64,000 nt of DNA from JAJDTT01 sp965116695 (GTDB lineage Bacteria; Acidobacteriota; UBA6911; RPQK01; JAJDTT01). Of this stretch, positions 6,774-15,528 are shown piece by piece; positions within the stretch are counted from its first letter, which is position 1, and the number at the start of each line of letters is the position of its first letter. The DNA is taken from the NCBI GenBank assembly GCA_965116695.1, contig OZ220706.1:4898001-4962000 (forward strand), written 5' to 3'. A program made the translations under genes and the position numbers. The notes beneath the pieces were generated by a model. It had not been told where the DNA came from. It was given only the letters and a program-made list of their open reading frames with translations, and did not search any database.

Positions 6774-9700
6774 ATGCCGTTCTTTCGACGTTTCGCGCGG
6801 GTGTCATTGCTGGTTCTCTGGAGTTCGGCGGCGTCGACCCTGGCCGCCGGGACCGGAGGCGATGTGTTCCGGGAGTTGGCGGACGAGTACCGGGACCGGA
6901 TCCGGCCTCTGACCCAACAGTACTGCCTGTCGTGCCACTCCACCGAGCAGCAGGTGGGCGAGCTGGACCTGGAGCAGTTCGCTACGTTGTCCGACGTCAG
7001 GAGCGGGACCAGGTCCTGGCTCAAAGTCATCGAGATGCTGGACAACGGGGAGATGCCCCCCGGGTTCGCCAAGCAGCCGGCGCCCGGACAAAAGCAGCAG
7101 CTCAGGGACTGGGTGGACCGGTACCTCCAGGCCGAGTCATTGGCCAACGCCGGTGATCCGGGTCCCGTCGTGCTGCGGCGGCTCAACAACGCCGAGTACA
7201 CCTACACCATCCGCGATCTGACCGGCATCGAGCTGGACCCGGCCCGGGAGTTCCCCACCGACAGTGCGGCCGGCGAGGGTTTCACCAACACCGGCAATGC
7301 GCTGGTGATGTCGCCGGCGCTCCTGCGCAAGTACCTCGACGCCGGCAAGGAGATCGCCAGTCACGCGGTGCTGCTGCCGGACGGGTTCCGTTTCTCGCCC
7401 CACAGCACGCGGCGCGACTGGACCGACGAGGTCCTGGGCCGGATCCGCGGCCTTTACGGAGAGTACGTGGAGACGGCCGACTTCGGAGTCGGTTCGGCCG
7501 TCGGCAACCTGGCCGTCCACAGCGACACCCGCATCGGACTGGCCGGACGATTGCCCCTGGAGAAATACTTGTCCGCCACTCTCTCGGAACGGGACGCTCT
7601 CGGAAGCGGCCGGAAGAGCGTCCGGACCGTCGCCCGCGAACGCGGTCTGAGCGCCAAGTATCTGGATCTGCTTTGGACCCATCTTGCGGACCGGAAGACC
7701 ACTCTGCTGCTGGACCATCTCCGGGCGGCCTGGCAGGAGGCCGGGTTGGAGGACGTGCCGTCGCTGGCGAGGCAGATCAGGGCCTGGCAGAGAGGCCTCT
7801 GGACCTTCGGCCCCGTGGGTCTCATCGGACGGAAAGGGGGCCCCTCCCGCTGGATGGAGCCGGTCGACCCTCTGGTCACGCAAAAGCGGGTCTGTTTTTC
7901 CGTGCCGCAATTCGCCGACGGCCGCAAGCCCGAGGATCTGGTCTTTTCGCTGGTGGTGGGGGATGCCGGTGACGGAAACGATCACGATTACGTGGTCTGG
8001 CAGCGGCCGCGCCTGGCGGCGCACGGGCGGCCCGACATTCTCCTGCGGGACGTGAAAAGGCTGGCCCAAGCCATGGATGGAGAGGCTGGGGACGACGCTT
8101 CCGAATGGGGGCTCGACCCGGGACTTTTCGGCAGGCACCCGGACGGCCGAGCCGTCGACGCCGACTCGCTCTGTGTCCAGGCACCCTCGGTGATCCGGAT
8201 CCGTATTCCGGGCCGTCTCGCCGCCGGTTACGACTTCGTCAGCACCGCCGTGCTGGAGGAGCAGACCGGAAAGAGGGGCAGCGTCCAGGTCGATCTGATC
8301 CCCGGCACCGCGGCGGCAGACACCAGTCTCCTTCCCAGCCAGGTCATGGTCACTTTCTCGAGGGTGACCCAGGTCTTCTCGGAGAGCCGGGCCGTCTCCT
8401 TCCTGAAGCCCATTCTCATCGCATCCGGGAGTCCCATCCGGGCCAGCATGGAAGCGGCGTTCGACGAGCACCGGAAACTGTTTCCGGCCACCCTCTGCTA
8501 CAACCAGATCGTGCCCGTGGACGAGGTTCTCACCATCAACCTCTTCTACCGGGAGGACGACCACCTGGCTCGCCTCATGCTCGAACCGGAGGAGGAGGCC
8601 CGGCTCGACCGGCTCTGGGACGAGCTGCACTACGTCAGCCACAGCGCGTTCCAGCGGGTGTTGGCCCTGGACCTGCTGGTGGAGGCGTTCCAGGGGAACG
8701 GGCTGGAGGACCGGTCTCAGTACGAGGCCGTGCTTCCGCTGCGCCGCCTCTACGACCGGGATGCCGCCGACTTCCGGAAGCGTTTCCTCCGGGACGAGCC
8801 GGTCCAGCTCGACGCCCTGGTCGATTTTGCCGCCCGGGTCTATCGGCGTCCCCTGAGCGGCGGCGAGAAGGACCGGTTGCGCGGGCTCTACCGACGGCTG
8901 CGCGACGAAGAGATGGACCACGAGGAGGCGTTTCGGTTGACCCTGGCCCGCATGCTGGTCTCGGCGCCCTTCCTGTACCGGTTGGAAGAGGCGCCCGCCG
9001 GTCCCGGCGGTCCGGTCTCCGATTGGGAGCTGGCCAACCGGCTGAGCTATTTCCTCTGGTCGTCGCTGCCGGATGAGGAGCTCCGCTCCCTGGCTGCCGC
9101 CGGTCGCCTGCGGGACCCGGAGGTCCTGTCCCAACAGGCGCGGCGCCTGCTCGGAGACCCGCGAGTGCGGCGCCTGGCCACCGAGTTCGCCTGCCAGTGG
9201 CTGCACATCCACGAGTTCGACACCCTGGACGAGAAGAGCGAGAGACACTTTCCCGAGTTCGCCGATCTGAGGGCGGACATGTACGAGGAGTCGATCCGGT
9301 TCTTCACCGACCTGTTTCAAAGCGACGCCTCGCTGCTGACTCTGCTGGATTCGGATCACACCTTCCTGAATCGGCGGCTGGCCCGCTTCTACGGAGTCGA
9401 GGGCGTGGAGGGGGAGGGCTGGCGCCGGGTGGAAGGGGTCCGGTCGCAGGGGCGCGGCGGAATCCTGGGCTTCGCCACGACCCTGGCCCGGCAGTCCGGC
9501 GCCTCGCGCACCAGTCCGATTCTGCGGGGCAACTGGGTCAGCGAGGTCCTCTTGGGGGAGAAGCTTCCCCGGCCGCCCCAAGACGTGCCCCAATTGCCCC
9601 CGGATGAGATCGCCACCGACGGTCTGACGGTGCGGGAACTCGTGGCGCGGCACAGCAGCGACCCCCAGTGTTCCGGCTGTCACCTGAAGATCGATCCCTT

Positions 9701-10079
9701 TGGATTCGCCCTGGAGGGGTATGACGCCATCGGGCGCCGCCGCCAGCACGATCTGGGAGGGCGCGTCATCGATACTCGGACCACCCTTCCGGACGGGACC
9801 GAAATCGACGGATTGTCCGGACTCCGGGACTACCTGGTCCGGAACCGGCGCGACGCCATTTTCGGCCAGTTCTACCGCAAGCTTCTGGGTTACGCCGTCG
9901 CCCGCGAGGTCCAACTCTCGGACCAGCCGCTCCTGAACGAAATTCAGGACCGCATGGCCGAAAACGAGTACCGTTTCTCGGTGGCCGTCGACATGATCGT
10001 CCGGAGCCGGCAGTTCCGGGAGATCCGGGGCCGGGAGCTGCAACTGGCCCGGTCGGCGGGAGCGGGAGACGTGGAATGA
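6774..10079 (+). CDS. PSCyt1/DUF1587-DUF1592-DUF1588-DUF1585 multidomain protein
   Basis: The start at ATG 6774 has an AAGGGA ribosome binding site and opens a signal peptide (MPFFRRFARVSLLVLW and on to ..STLAAG); the upstream open frame is ignored. The 1101-residue product carries one heme-binding-type CLSCH (Cys51, Cys54, His55) in a planctomycete-cytochrome-like module, DUF1587 (NNAEYTYTIRDLTGIELDP), DUF1595/DUF1592 (SNWELANRLSYFLWSSLPDE-like block near residue 750), DUF1588 (ILGFATTLARQSGASRTSP) with a second CSGCH near residue 966, and DUF1585 at the end (FGQFYRKLLGYAVAREV). Such proteins are periplasmic, abundant in Planctomycetota, Verrucomicrobiota and Acidobacteriota, and almost always paired with a DUF1552 protein, as here. 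Their substrate is unknown. Confidence 0.9.
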   Translation: MPFFRRFARVSLLVLWSSAASTLAAGTGGDVFRELADEYRDRIRPLTQQYCLSCHSTEQQVGELDLEQFATLSDVRSGTRSWLKVIEMLDNGEMPPGFAKQPAPGQKQQLRDWVDRYLQAESLANAGDPGPVVLRRLNNAEYTYTIRDLTGIELDPAREFPTDSAAGEGFTNTGNALVMSPALLRKYLDAGKEIASHAVLLPDGFRFSPHSTRRDWTDEVLGRIRGLYGEYVETADFGVGSAVGNLAVHSDTRIGLAGRLPLEKYLSATLSERDALGSGRKSVRTVARERGLSAKYLDLLWTHLADRKTTLLLDHLRAAWQEAGLEDVPSLARQIRAWQRGLWTFGPVGLIGRKGGPSRWMEPVDPLVTQKRVCFSVPQFADGRKPEDLVFSLVVGDAGDGNDHDYVVWQRPRLAAHGRPDILLRDVKRLAQAMDGEAGDDASEWGLDPGLFGRHPDGRAVDADSLCVQAPSVIRIRIPGRLAAGYDFVSTAVLEEQTGKRGSVQVDLIPGTAAADTSLLPSQVMVTFSRVTQVFSESRAVSFLKPILIASGSPIRASMEAAFDEHRKLFPATLCYNQIVPVDEVLTINLFYREDDHLARLMLEPEEEARLDRLWDELHYVSHSAFQRVLALDLLVEAFQGNGLEDRSQYEAVLPLRRLYDRDAADFRKRFLRDEPVQLDALVDFAARVYRRPLSGGEKDRLRGLYRRLRDEEMDHEEAFRLTLARMLVSAPFLYRLEEAPAGPGGPVSDWELANRLSYFLWSSLPDEELRSLAAAGRLRDPEVLSQQARRLLGDPRVRRLATEFACQWLHIHEFDTLDEKSERHFPEFADLRADMYEESIRFFTDLFQSDASLLTLLDSDHTFLNRRLARFYGVEGVEGEGWRRVEGVRSQGRGGILGFATTLARQSGASRTSPILRGNWVSEVLLGEKLPRPPQDVPQLPPDEIATDGLTVRELVARHSSDPQCSGCHLKIDPFGFALEGYDAIGRRRQHDLGGRVIDTRTTLPDGTEIDGLSGLRDYLVRNRRDAIFGQFYRKLLGYAVAREVQLSDQPLLNEIQDRMAENEYRFSVAVDMIVRSRQFREIRGRELQLARSAGAGDVE

Positions 10080-10172
10080 GGGGGGCTTGGAGCACCGGCT
10101 GGAAGGCCACTGCCGGTGGGCGGAATGAGCTGCCGGTCGAATTCCGCGGCGGCGATTTTTCGCGGGTTCCTG

Positions 10173-10181
10173 TGCTAGAAT
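10173..10181 (+). promoter_or_regulatory. Candidate extended -10 promoter for the DUF1552 gene
   Basis: TGC followed by TAGAAT (10176-10181) forms a TGn extended -10 element 41 nt before the ATG at 10222. The -35 region is poor. This suggests that the DUF1552 gene has its own promoter in the 142-bp gap after the DUF1592 gene. Confidence 0.35.
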
Positions 10182-10221
10182 CGCGGCCAAGACCCTCGAA
10201 CGTGGACCAGTGAGGCGCATC

Positions 10222-11526
10222 ATGAAGATCCAGCAACATTCTCGTCGGACGTTCCTGCGCGGGGTCGGCGTCACCATGGCGTTGCCCTGGATGGAGTCGC
10301 TGCCCGTCTGGGGCGCCGCGACCAAGGCGGCCGTCAACGGCGGAAGCCAGGCGCCGCTGCGCTTCGCCGTCCTGTTTTCGGGCAACGGCTTTCACACCAA
10401 GCATTGGTGGGCCGAGGGAGAAGGATCCGAGATGCGGCTGGGCCGGGTGCTGGAGCCGCTGAACGATTTCCGCGAGAAGCTGACCTTCGTCCAGGGGCTC
10501 TACAACGAAGAAGCCCTCAAGGGGAACATCCACAGTTCCCAGACCGGCAACCTGCTTTCGGGAGCGCCTCTGGAATCGGGAGGGGGAATCCGCTCCGGGA
10601 CCAGCGTGGATCAGGTCATCGCCCAACGCTATGGACGGTCGACCAAGGTGCCGAGTCTGGTCCTGGGTTGCGAGCGGTCCAATCCTGGGATCCACAAGAA
10701 CTACTCCATGCTCTACAGCTCCCACATCTCCTGGAGCTCGCCTACGGCGCCCACGCCTCTGGAACTCTATCCGGCTCTGGCCTTCGACCGCTTGTTCAAG
10801 GACGTAGTCGAGCGGGGAGACCGGAGCGTGCTGGATGCCGTTCTGGAAGAAGCCCACTCCTTCCGGCGGTCCATCAGCTCTCGGGACCAGTACAAATTGG
10901 ACGAGTACCTCAATTCGGTGCGCGAGGTGGAGCAGCGCATCGAGCGGTCCGGCCAGAAGAACGAGTTGCAGGGTTGGCGGCCGACTCTGGACAAGCCCAA
11001 CGTCCCGCGCCCTCCCGACGGCATCCCTCAGGATCTGGAAGAGCACATGCGGCTCATGTGCGACATCGTCGTCCTGGGATTCCAGACCGACGCCACCCGA
11101 GTCTGCACCCTCAAGCTCAACAACGACCACAGCTATCTCTTGTTTCGCCACCTGGGCGTCGACGTGGGCCACCACGAGCTGTCTCACCGCGACAACGACA
11201 AATGGCTGCGGGTGAATCAATTCTTCCTGGAGCAGTACGGCTACATCGCCCGGAAGCTGGACCAGATCCAGGAGGGAGAGCGGACGGCGCTGGACAACTC
11301 GGTGCTCATGTACTGCTCCAGCATGCTCACGGGCCGGCACGACGCCACGCAGTTGCCGGTGGTGCTCCTGGGCGGGGGTGGCGGCCAACTCCAGGGAGGA
11401 CGGATCCTGGATTACCGGGAGCGCCCCAACCGGAAGATGTGCAGCCTGTACCTGTCATTGCTCGACAAGTTCGACATCACTCTGGAGCACTTCGGCGACT
11501 CGGACCAGCGTCTGACGGAGCTCTGA
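10222..11526 (+). CDS. DUF1552 family protein with Tat signal
   Basis: The ATG at 10222 gives 434 residues and sits about 8 nt after a GAGG; a GTG four codons earlier is possible. The N-terminus has a twin-arginine signal, HSRRTFLRGVGVTMALPWME, followed by the DUF1552 core (FAVLFSGNGFHTKHWW, VQGLYNEEALKGNIHSSQTG, QYKLDEYLNSVREVEQRI and VDVGHHELSHRDND). The family is related to arylsulfatase/DUF1501-like folded proteins exported by Tat, and is the regular partner of DUF1592-type cytochromes. Its conserved histidines suggest metal binding, but no activity is established to my knowledge. Convergent to the SelA-like gene. Confidence 0.9.
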   Translation: MKIQQHSRRTFLRGVGVTMALPWMESLPVWGAATKAAVNGGSQAPLRFAVLFSGNGFHTKHWWAEGEGSEMRLGRVLEPLNDFREKLTFVQGLYNEEALKGNIHSSQTGNLLSGAPLESGGGIRSGTSVDQVIAQRYGRSTKVPSLVLGCERSNPGIHKNYSMLYSSHISWSSPTAPTPLELYPALAFDRLFKDVVERGDRSVLDAVLEEAHSFRRSISSRDQYKLDEYLNSVREVEQRIERSGQKNELQGWRPTLDKPNVPRPPDGIPQDLEEHMRLMCDIVVLGFQTDATRVCTLKLNNDHSYLLFRHLGVDVGHHELSHRDNDKWLRVNQFFLEQYGYIARKLDQIQEGERTALDNSVLMYCSSMLTGRHDATQLPVVLLGGGGGQLQGGRILDYRERPNRKMCSLYLSLLDKFDITLEHFGDSDQRLTEL

Positions 11527-11675
11527 TCCGACGGCCTCCGTGCGATTCGGGTCCACCCCTCGCGTTTCGGAAACTCGCGGCTCCGCATCGGTGGACGATC
11601 GGTCGATAGCCGCGTGGATGTCCGGAAATTCCAGGGAAACTCGCGAAGGGACCTCTCTTCCGGGTCCCACTCCGC

Positions 11676-12863
11676 TCAGGCTGAAGCTTTCAGGATCCCG
11701 GCGATTCGCCGGCCCACGATCTTGGCCTCTCCCGGCTGCAGGGTCCACACCAGGACTTCCAGTTTCTCCTTCTCCCAGGGACGGGCGACGATGGAGGGCT
11801 CGCCGTCACGGAGCTGTTCGACGACCTGGTCCACGTGGACCGGGACCCGGGACCGGTCCCATCCGATGTGCAGTTGAGGCGATCGGTTGGCGATGGGAGG
11901 AACAAACCATTCGGCCGTCACCCCGGGTATTTTCTCGACTCGCTTGGCGATGGTCTCGACCTGGCGCTCCCACTCCTGCCAGACTTTCTCGTGATCGAGC
12001 TCGATGAAGGTCTCCACCGCCACCATCATGGCCAGCATCTCTTCCTTGTTGACCTTCATGCCCCGGCCGATGGTGTTGGCGTGCGGCAACCCGTTGAGTC
12101 TGGCGGCTGCGATCAGGTCCTTGCGGCCCAGCAGCAGCCCCGTGCTCTGGGGGCCGCGCATGGCCTTGCCCCCGGAGAAGGTGACCAGGTCGAACCCCAT
12201 CCGGATGAACTTCGTGAGGTTCTCGGCGGGTGTGACGTCGGCCGCGCAGTCAATGAAGGTGGGAATCCCGAGTCTCTTTCCCAAGCCGGCGAACTCGGCC
12301 GCCTGGATCTGCCCCTTGTCGTCGGCCAGGTTCAGAAACAGCATCATGGCGGTCCGGGAACCGGCGGCTGCCTCCAGTTCCTCCACCGTCTCCACCTCCA
12401 CCAAGCGGACCCCGCAGTTTCGCACGGCGTGGTCGTAGCTGAATCGATGCGATTTCTGGATGATGACTTCGTCGCGCATTCCGGTGGTGTCCGGGATGCG
12501 GCGAATGAATTCCTGGTTCGATCCGGTCATGCAGGCGGCCGTTCCCAGCGTCAGGGCGGAGGCGGCGCCGGCGCTGACCAGGGCGGCCTCCGAGCCGGCC
12601 AGGGAGGCGATCCGCTTGCCCACGGCGTCGTGAAGCTCGTCCAGATCGACGAACTTGTGGGTGGCGTATTCCCAGGCGTGAATCGCCTCGGGCCGCATCA
12701 AGCTGCCGGACAGGGCCGTGGAGGTGCCCGCCGCGTTGATGATGGGGCGGACGCCGAGTTCGGCATAATAGTCTCGATTGTTCAATCTGCCGAACAATGG
12801 CCGGAAGTTGGCCAGAAAGGGCGAGGTCGACAACAGGGTCAGGAACCATCTCCGGTTGAACAT
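11676..12863 (-). CDS. SelA-like PLP-dependent enzyme with N-terminal hydrophobic leader
   Basis: 395 residues with the fold-type-I PLP architecture of the L-seryl-tRNA(Sec) selenium transferase-like family: LGVRPIINAAGTSTALSGS near residue 36, FIDCAADV (203-210) and TFSGGKAMRGPQSTGL with the probable PLP lysine at residue 233. No selB or selD is nearby, and the protein lacks the tRNA-binding N-terminal domain of true SelA, so it is more likely a member of the lyase/ammonia-lyase branch such as the D-glucosaminate-6-phosphate ammonia-lyase type. The first 25 residues (MFNRRWFLTLLSTSPFLANF) resemble a Tat or uncleaved signal segment, unusual for a PLP enzyme. Convergent with the DUF1552 gene. 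Confidence 0.75.
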   Translation of the reverse strand: MFNRRWFLTLLSTSPFLANFRPLFGRLNNRDYYAELGVRPIINAAGTSTALSGSLMRPEAIHAWEYATHKFVDLDELHDAVGKRIASLAGSEAALVSAGAASALTLGTAACMTGSNQEFIRRIPDTTGMRDEVIIQKSHRFSYDHAVRNCGVRLVEVETVEELEAAAGSRTAMMLFLNLADDKGQIQAAEFAGLGKRLGIPTFIDCAADVTPAENLTKFIRMGFDLVTFSGGKAMRGPQSTGLLLGRKDLIAAARLNGLPHANTIGRGMKVNKEEMLAMMVAVETFIELDHEKVWQEWERQVETIAKRVEKIPGVTAEWFVPPIANRSPQLHIGWDRSRVPVHVDQVVEQLRDGEPSIVARPWEKEKLEVLVWTLQPGEAKIVGRRIAGILKASA

Positions 12864-12971
12864 GGGCCGGTCTCCTTCAAAGGCGGGTTCATGGCAATCG
12901 CACTGACCCGAGACTACGCCGCCCGCGGTCTTTCTGGCAAGCCGGGCCGGATGGGAAACGACCGGTCTCCG

Positions 12972-14132
12972 TTACGGCGCCTTCATCCCGGGAACGATGG
13001 TGGCCTTGACGCAGCGCATCGCGGACGCGGCTTCGGTGGCCGCCATGATCCCCTCCCGGCTGAACGGAAATAGAACCTGCATCTGGTCCCACGGATACCG
13101 GTCCAGGCACCGCTCCAGCATCCGGATGCCCAGCGGAATGTCGTTGGCCGTGAAGGCCCAGCTACCCAGTATGGTGATGTCCTTGGAGCAGATGCGGTGC
13201 CAGTTGGTCTCGATGGGGCCGGCGTCGGTGAACTGGCCCATTTCGACGTAGGTGCCCCCGTCCCGGAGCATCTCGATGCCTTCCGGGCCGGCCGACGGGT
13301 GCCCGCTGGCCTCCACCACCAGATCGGCTCCGAACCTTCCCGCCAGCCGGCGAACGGCTTCGATTCGGGATCGAGGCTCCGGGTGATCTTCCAACGAAAC
13401 GGTGGCCGCCGCGCCGAACCGGCGGCAGAGTTCCAGACGCGGATTCTCGGGCGCACCGACCACCACCACGCGTCCGGCTCCCATTTCCTGAGCGGCCACC
13501 AGGCAGAGCAGGCCGATGGGGCCCGATCCCTGGATGACCACCGTGTCGCCCGATCGGAATCCGCCCGCCGAGACGGCCCGGTTCAGGGCCCGGACGCAGC
13601 ACGCGAGAGGCTCCGACAGAGTTCCCCGCAACGACGGCAGCCGCTGGGGCAGGCGGTAGATCTTGGTGGCGGGAAACATTTCCAGGTCGACGTAGACCAT
13701 CTCGGCCCACCCGCCCCAGAGATGGGGGGGCTTCTCGAAGGGGATGTAGCGGCCGTAATAGGTGGGTTGGAGACACTTGTTGGCCTGGGCCGGATAGTGG
13801 ACGCAGTAGTAGCACTCGCCGCAGGGCATCAGCGGCGGCAGCATGACCCGGGCGCCCGCTTCCAAGGGCTCTCCCATGAAGTCCGATTCGAGTTCCGGAC
13901 CGATCTCCTCGATCACGCCCGCCAATTCGTGGCCCAGAGTCAGGGGCCAGGGGAGCGGCTTGGGCCAATGACCCTTCAATATGTGCAGGTCGGTGCCGCA
14001 GACGCCGCAGGCCTCGATCCGGATGAGCGCCGCCTTGCGGGGCGTCGCCGGTCTCGGGACCGTGCGGATACGCGGGGAAGTCCCGGGTCCGTCATAGGTC
14101 GCCACCTGAATCCGGGCCATTTCGAGCGTCAT
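12972..14132 (-). CDS. Zinc-dependent alcohol dehydrogenase (MDR family, threonine/sorbitol dehydrogenase-like)
   Basis: About 386 residues from ATG 14132 (a TTG at 14159 is in frame but has no better ribosome site). Catalytic zinc ligands are visible in CGVCGTDLH (Cys45) and GHELAG (His68, Glu69). A structural zinc lobe is present as CGECYYC plus a fourth Cys ten residues later. The Rossmann motif reads VVIQGSGPIGLLCLVAAQEMG. It would oxidise a secondary alcohol or polyol with NAD(P); the substrate cannot be read from the sequence. It lies 108 bp upstream of the SelA-like gene on the same strand, and the pair sits beside a cluster of sugar oxidoreductases, so a role in polyol or uronate breakdown is plausible. 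Confidence 0.85.
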   Translation of the reverse strand: MTLEMARIQVATYDGPGTSPRIRTVPRPATPRKAALIRIEACGVCGTDLHILKGHWPKPLPWPLTLGHELAGVIEEIGPELESDFMGEPLEAGARVMLPPLMPCGECYYCVHYPAQANKCLQPTYYGRYIPFEKPPHLWGGWAEMVYVDLEMFPATKIYRLPQRLPSLRGTLSEPLACCVRALNRAVSAGGFRSGDTVVIQGSGPIGLLCLVAAQEMGAGRVVVVGAPENPRLELCRRFGAAATVSLEDHPEPRSRIEAVRRLAGRFGADLVVEASGHPSAGPEGIEMLRDGGTYVEMGQFTDAGPIETNWHRICSKDITILGSWAFTANDIPLGIRMLERCLDRYPWDQMQVLFPFSREGIMAATEAASAMRCVKATIVPGMKAP

Positions 14133-14246
14133 TATGTCGTCGCCGGAGACGGCCGGCAAATGACCGTTTTCCCGAAATGCGTCTGGACGAACGCCGGGGC
14201 GGGATCGGTCTGCGGCCGTGGCGACTTTCGCCGGGGGCTGGTACGC

Positions 14247-14318
14247 TTGACAGTCTGTGGTGAAGGTCCCGCGGAGGAACGCGGGAATGCCGTGACGACT
14301 TTTGCCACGGGCTGTTAA
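14247..14318 (+). repeat. TTAACAG-type hairpin repeat, copy 1 (short form)
   Basis: A 72-bp imperfect palindrome: the left arm CAGTCTGTGGTGAAGGTC pairs with the right arm GACTTTTGCCACGGGCTG, with an inner GTCCCGC/GCGGGA stem. The right arm, including GAATGCCGTGACGACTTTTG, is identical to that of the copy at 27754-27919. It ends 17 bp before the ATG at 14336, so it lies in that gene's leader. Confidence 0.75.
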
Positions 14319-14335
14319 CGGAAAGGAATCGAGGA

Positions 14336-15496
14336 ATGGATCGCAGACAGTTTCTCAAGGATGCCGCCTTCACCACCGGCGGAGGATTGCTTGGATTGGA
14401 AGCCGCCCGGAGTCTCCATTCCGGAAAAGCCCTGGCGGAGCCCTCTCCGAAATCCGTGCGCGTCGGGATCATCACGGAGCCGGGAGGCCAGCACCTGAGC
14501 TGGTTCACGCGGGCTCTGGGGGTCCTGGACGGAGTCGAGATGGTGGCCGCCGCCGACAAGTCGGGGGGCTTCTTCGAGAAGGGTCGAGAATACCTGGGAG
14601 ATCGAGCCTCCGAATTCCAGACCTTCAAGGATTACCGGCGGATGATCGGGGAGGTCCGCCCCCATCTGGTGCTGATGGCACTGGAACCGGTGCATACGCC
14701 GCCCGTCGCGGAGGCTGTGCTTCAGGGGGGAGCCCATGTATTGACGGACAAGCCGGGCTGTGTGCGCCTGGCCGATTTCGAGAAGGTGGCCAGTCTGGCC
14801 GAATCCAAGAACCTGGAGTTGATGCTGGGCCTCACGAACCGGACCAATCCCGCAGCCCGCAAGGCCCGGGAGTTGGTGGAGTCGGGCCTGCTGGGGAAGC
14901 TCTACGGGACGTCGGTTCACCTGGTGGCGGACCACACCCGTTTGACCAGACCGTCCTACTGGACGCGATGGGTGGCTTCCCGGGAGCGGGCCGGCGGCGG
15001 CAAGCTCATCTACCACGGCATCCATTACCTGGACCTGGTCCATTACATCGCCGGAGACACCATCACCGAGGTCGCCGGCTTCGCCGAGAAGGTCGGCGAC
15101 CAGCCGGTCGACCTGGAGGATTCGGCCGTCCTGTCCTATCGACTGGGCCGGGGCACGGTGGGGACCCTGAACACGGGGTACTATCTGCCCACGGGATACA
15201 GCACACTGGTCAAGTTCTGGGGGTCGTTGGGCTGGCTCCAATTCGACCTGGCCGGCGGTCCTCCCATGACCTGGTACTCGACGCACCCGGACGCTCCGGG
15301 CAAGGTCCGGTCTTTCTATTTTGCTCAAGAACCCAACACCTACACGCTGATGATGGAGGAGGCCGTGAACGCCGCTCGCGGCCTGGGCCCTTTTCCCATC
15401 ACCACCCGGGAGAGCTTGAATTCACTGAGGGTGGTCTTCGCCGCCTACGATGCGGCTCGTGAAGAGGCGAGCCGGACGGTGGACTATTCCGGATAG
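14336..15496 (+). CDS. Gfo/Idh/MocA oxidoreductase with Tat-like signal
   Basis: 386 residues. The N-terminus MDRRQFLKDAAFTTGGGLLG is a twin-arginine-type leader, followed by the Rossmann strand VRVGIITEPGGQHL near residue 41. The usual EKP motif reads TDKPG, and the C-terminal domain includes GKLIYHGIHYLDLVHYIAGD. The nearest relative in the window is the leaderless paralogue at 16568, with which it shares RLTRP, GHLIW/GKLIY.GIH and an IIT....HLS start. Tat export would suit a cofactor-loaded periplasmic oxidoreductase like glucose-fructose oxidoreductase, but many family members with such leaders are uncharacterised. A GAGGA precedes the start. First gene of the 14.3-17.6 kb run; spacing of 32 bp to the next. 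Confidence 0.85.
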   Translation: MDRRQFLKDAAFTTGGGLLGLEAARSLHSGKALAEPSPKSVRVGIITEPGGQHLSWFTRALGVLDGVEMVAAADKSGGFFEKGREYLGDRASEFQTFKDYRRMIGEVRPHLVLMALEPVHTPPVAEAVLQGGAHVLTDKPGCVRLADFEKVASLAESKNLELMLGLTNRTNPAARKARELVESGLLGKLYGTSVHLVADHTRLTRPSYWTRWVASRERAGGGKLIYHGIHYLDLVHYIAGDTITEVAGFAEKVGDQPVDLEDSAVLSYRLGRGTVGTLNTGYYLPTGYSTLVKFWGSLGWLQFDLAGGPPMTWYSTHPDAPGKVRSFYFAQEPNTYTLMMEEAVNAARGLGPFPITTRESLNSLRVVFAAYDAAREEASRTVDYSG

Positions 15497-15528
15497 CGGT
15501 GAACCGGGAGGTCCAGGAGAAGAGGAAG

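Noticed and set aside
7137..10385. 1082-codon open frame on the minus strand opposite the DUF1592 gene
   Set aside because: GC-rich codon bias keeps the antisense frame open; it shows no signal, domain or motif, while the plus-strand product is a complete multidomain family.
14247..14253. TTGACAG as a -35 element for the gene at 14336
   Set aside because: It is the end of the hairpin repeat and no -10-like hexamer lies 16-18 nt away.
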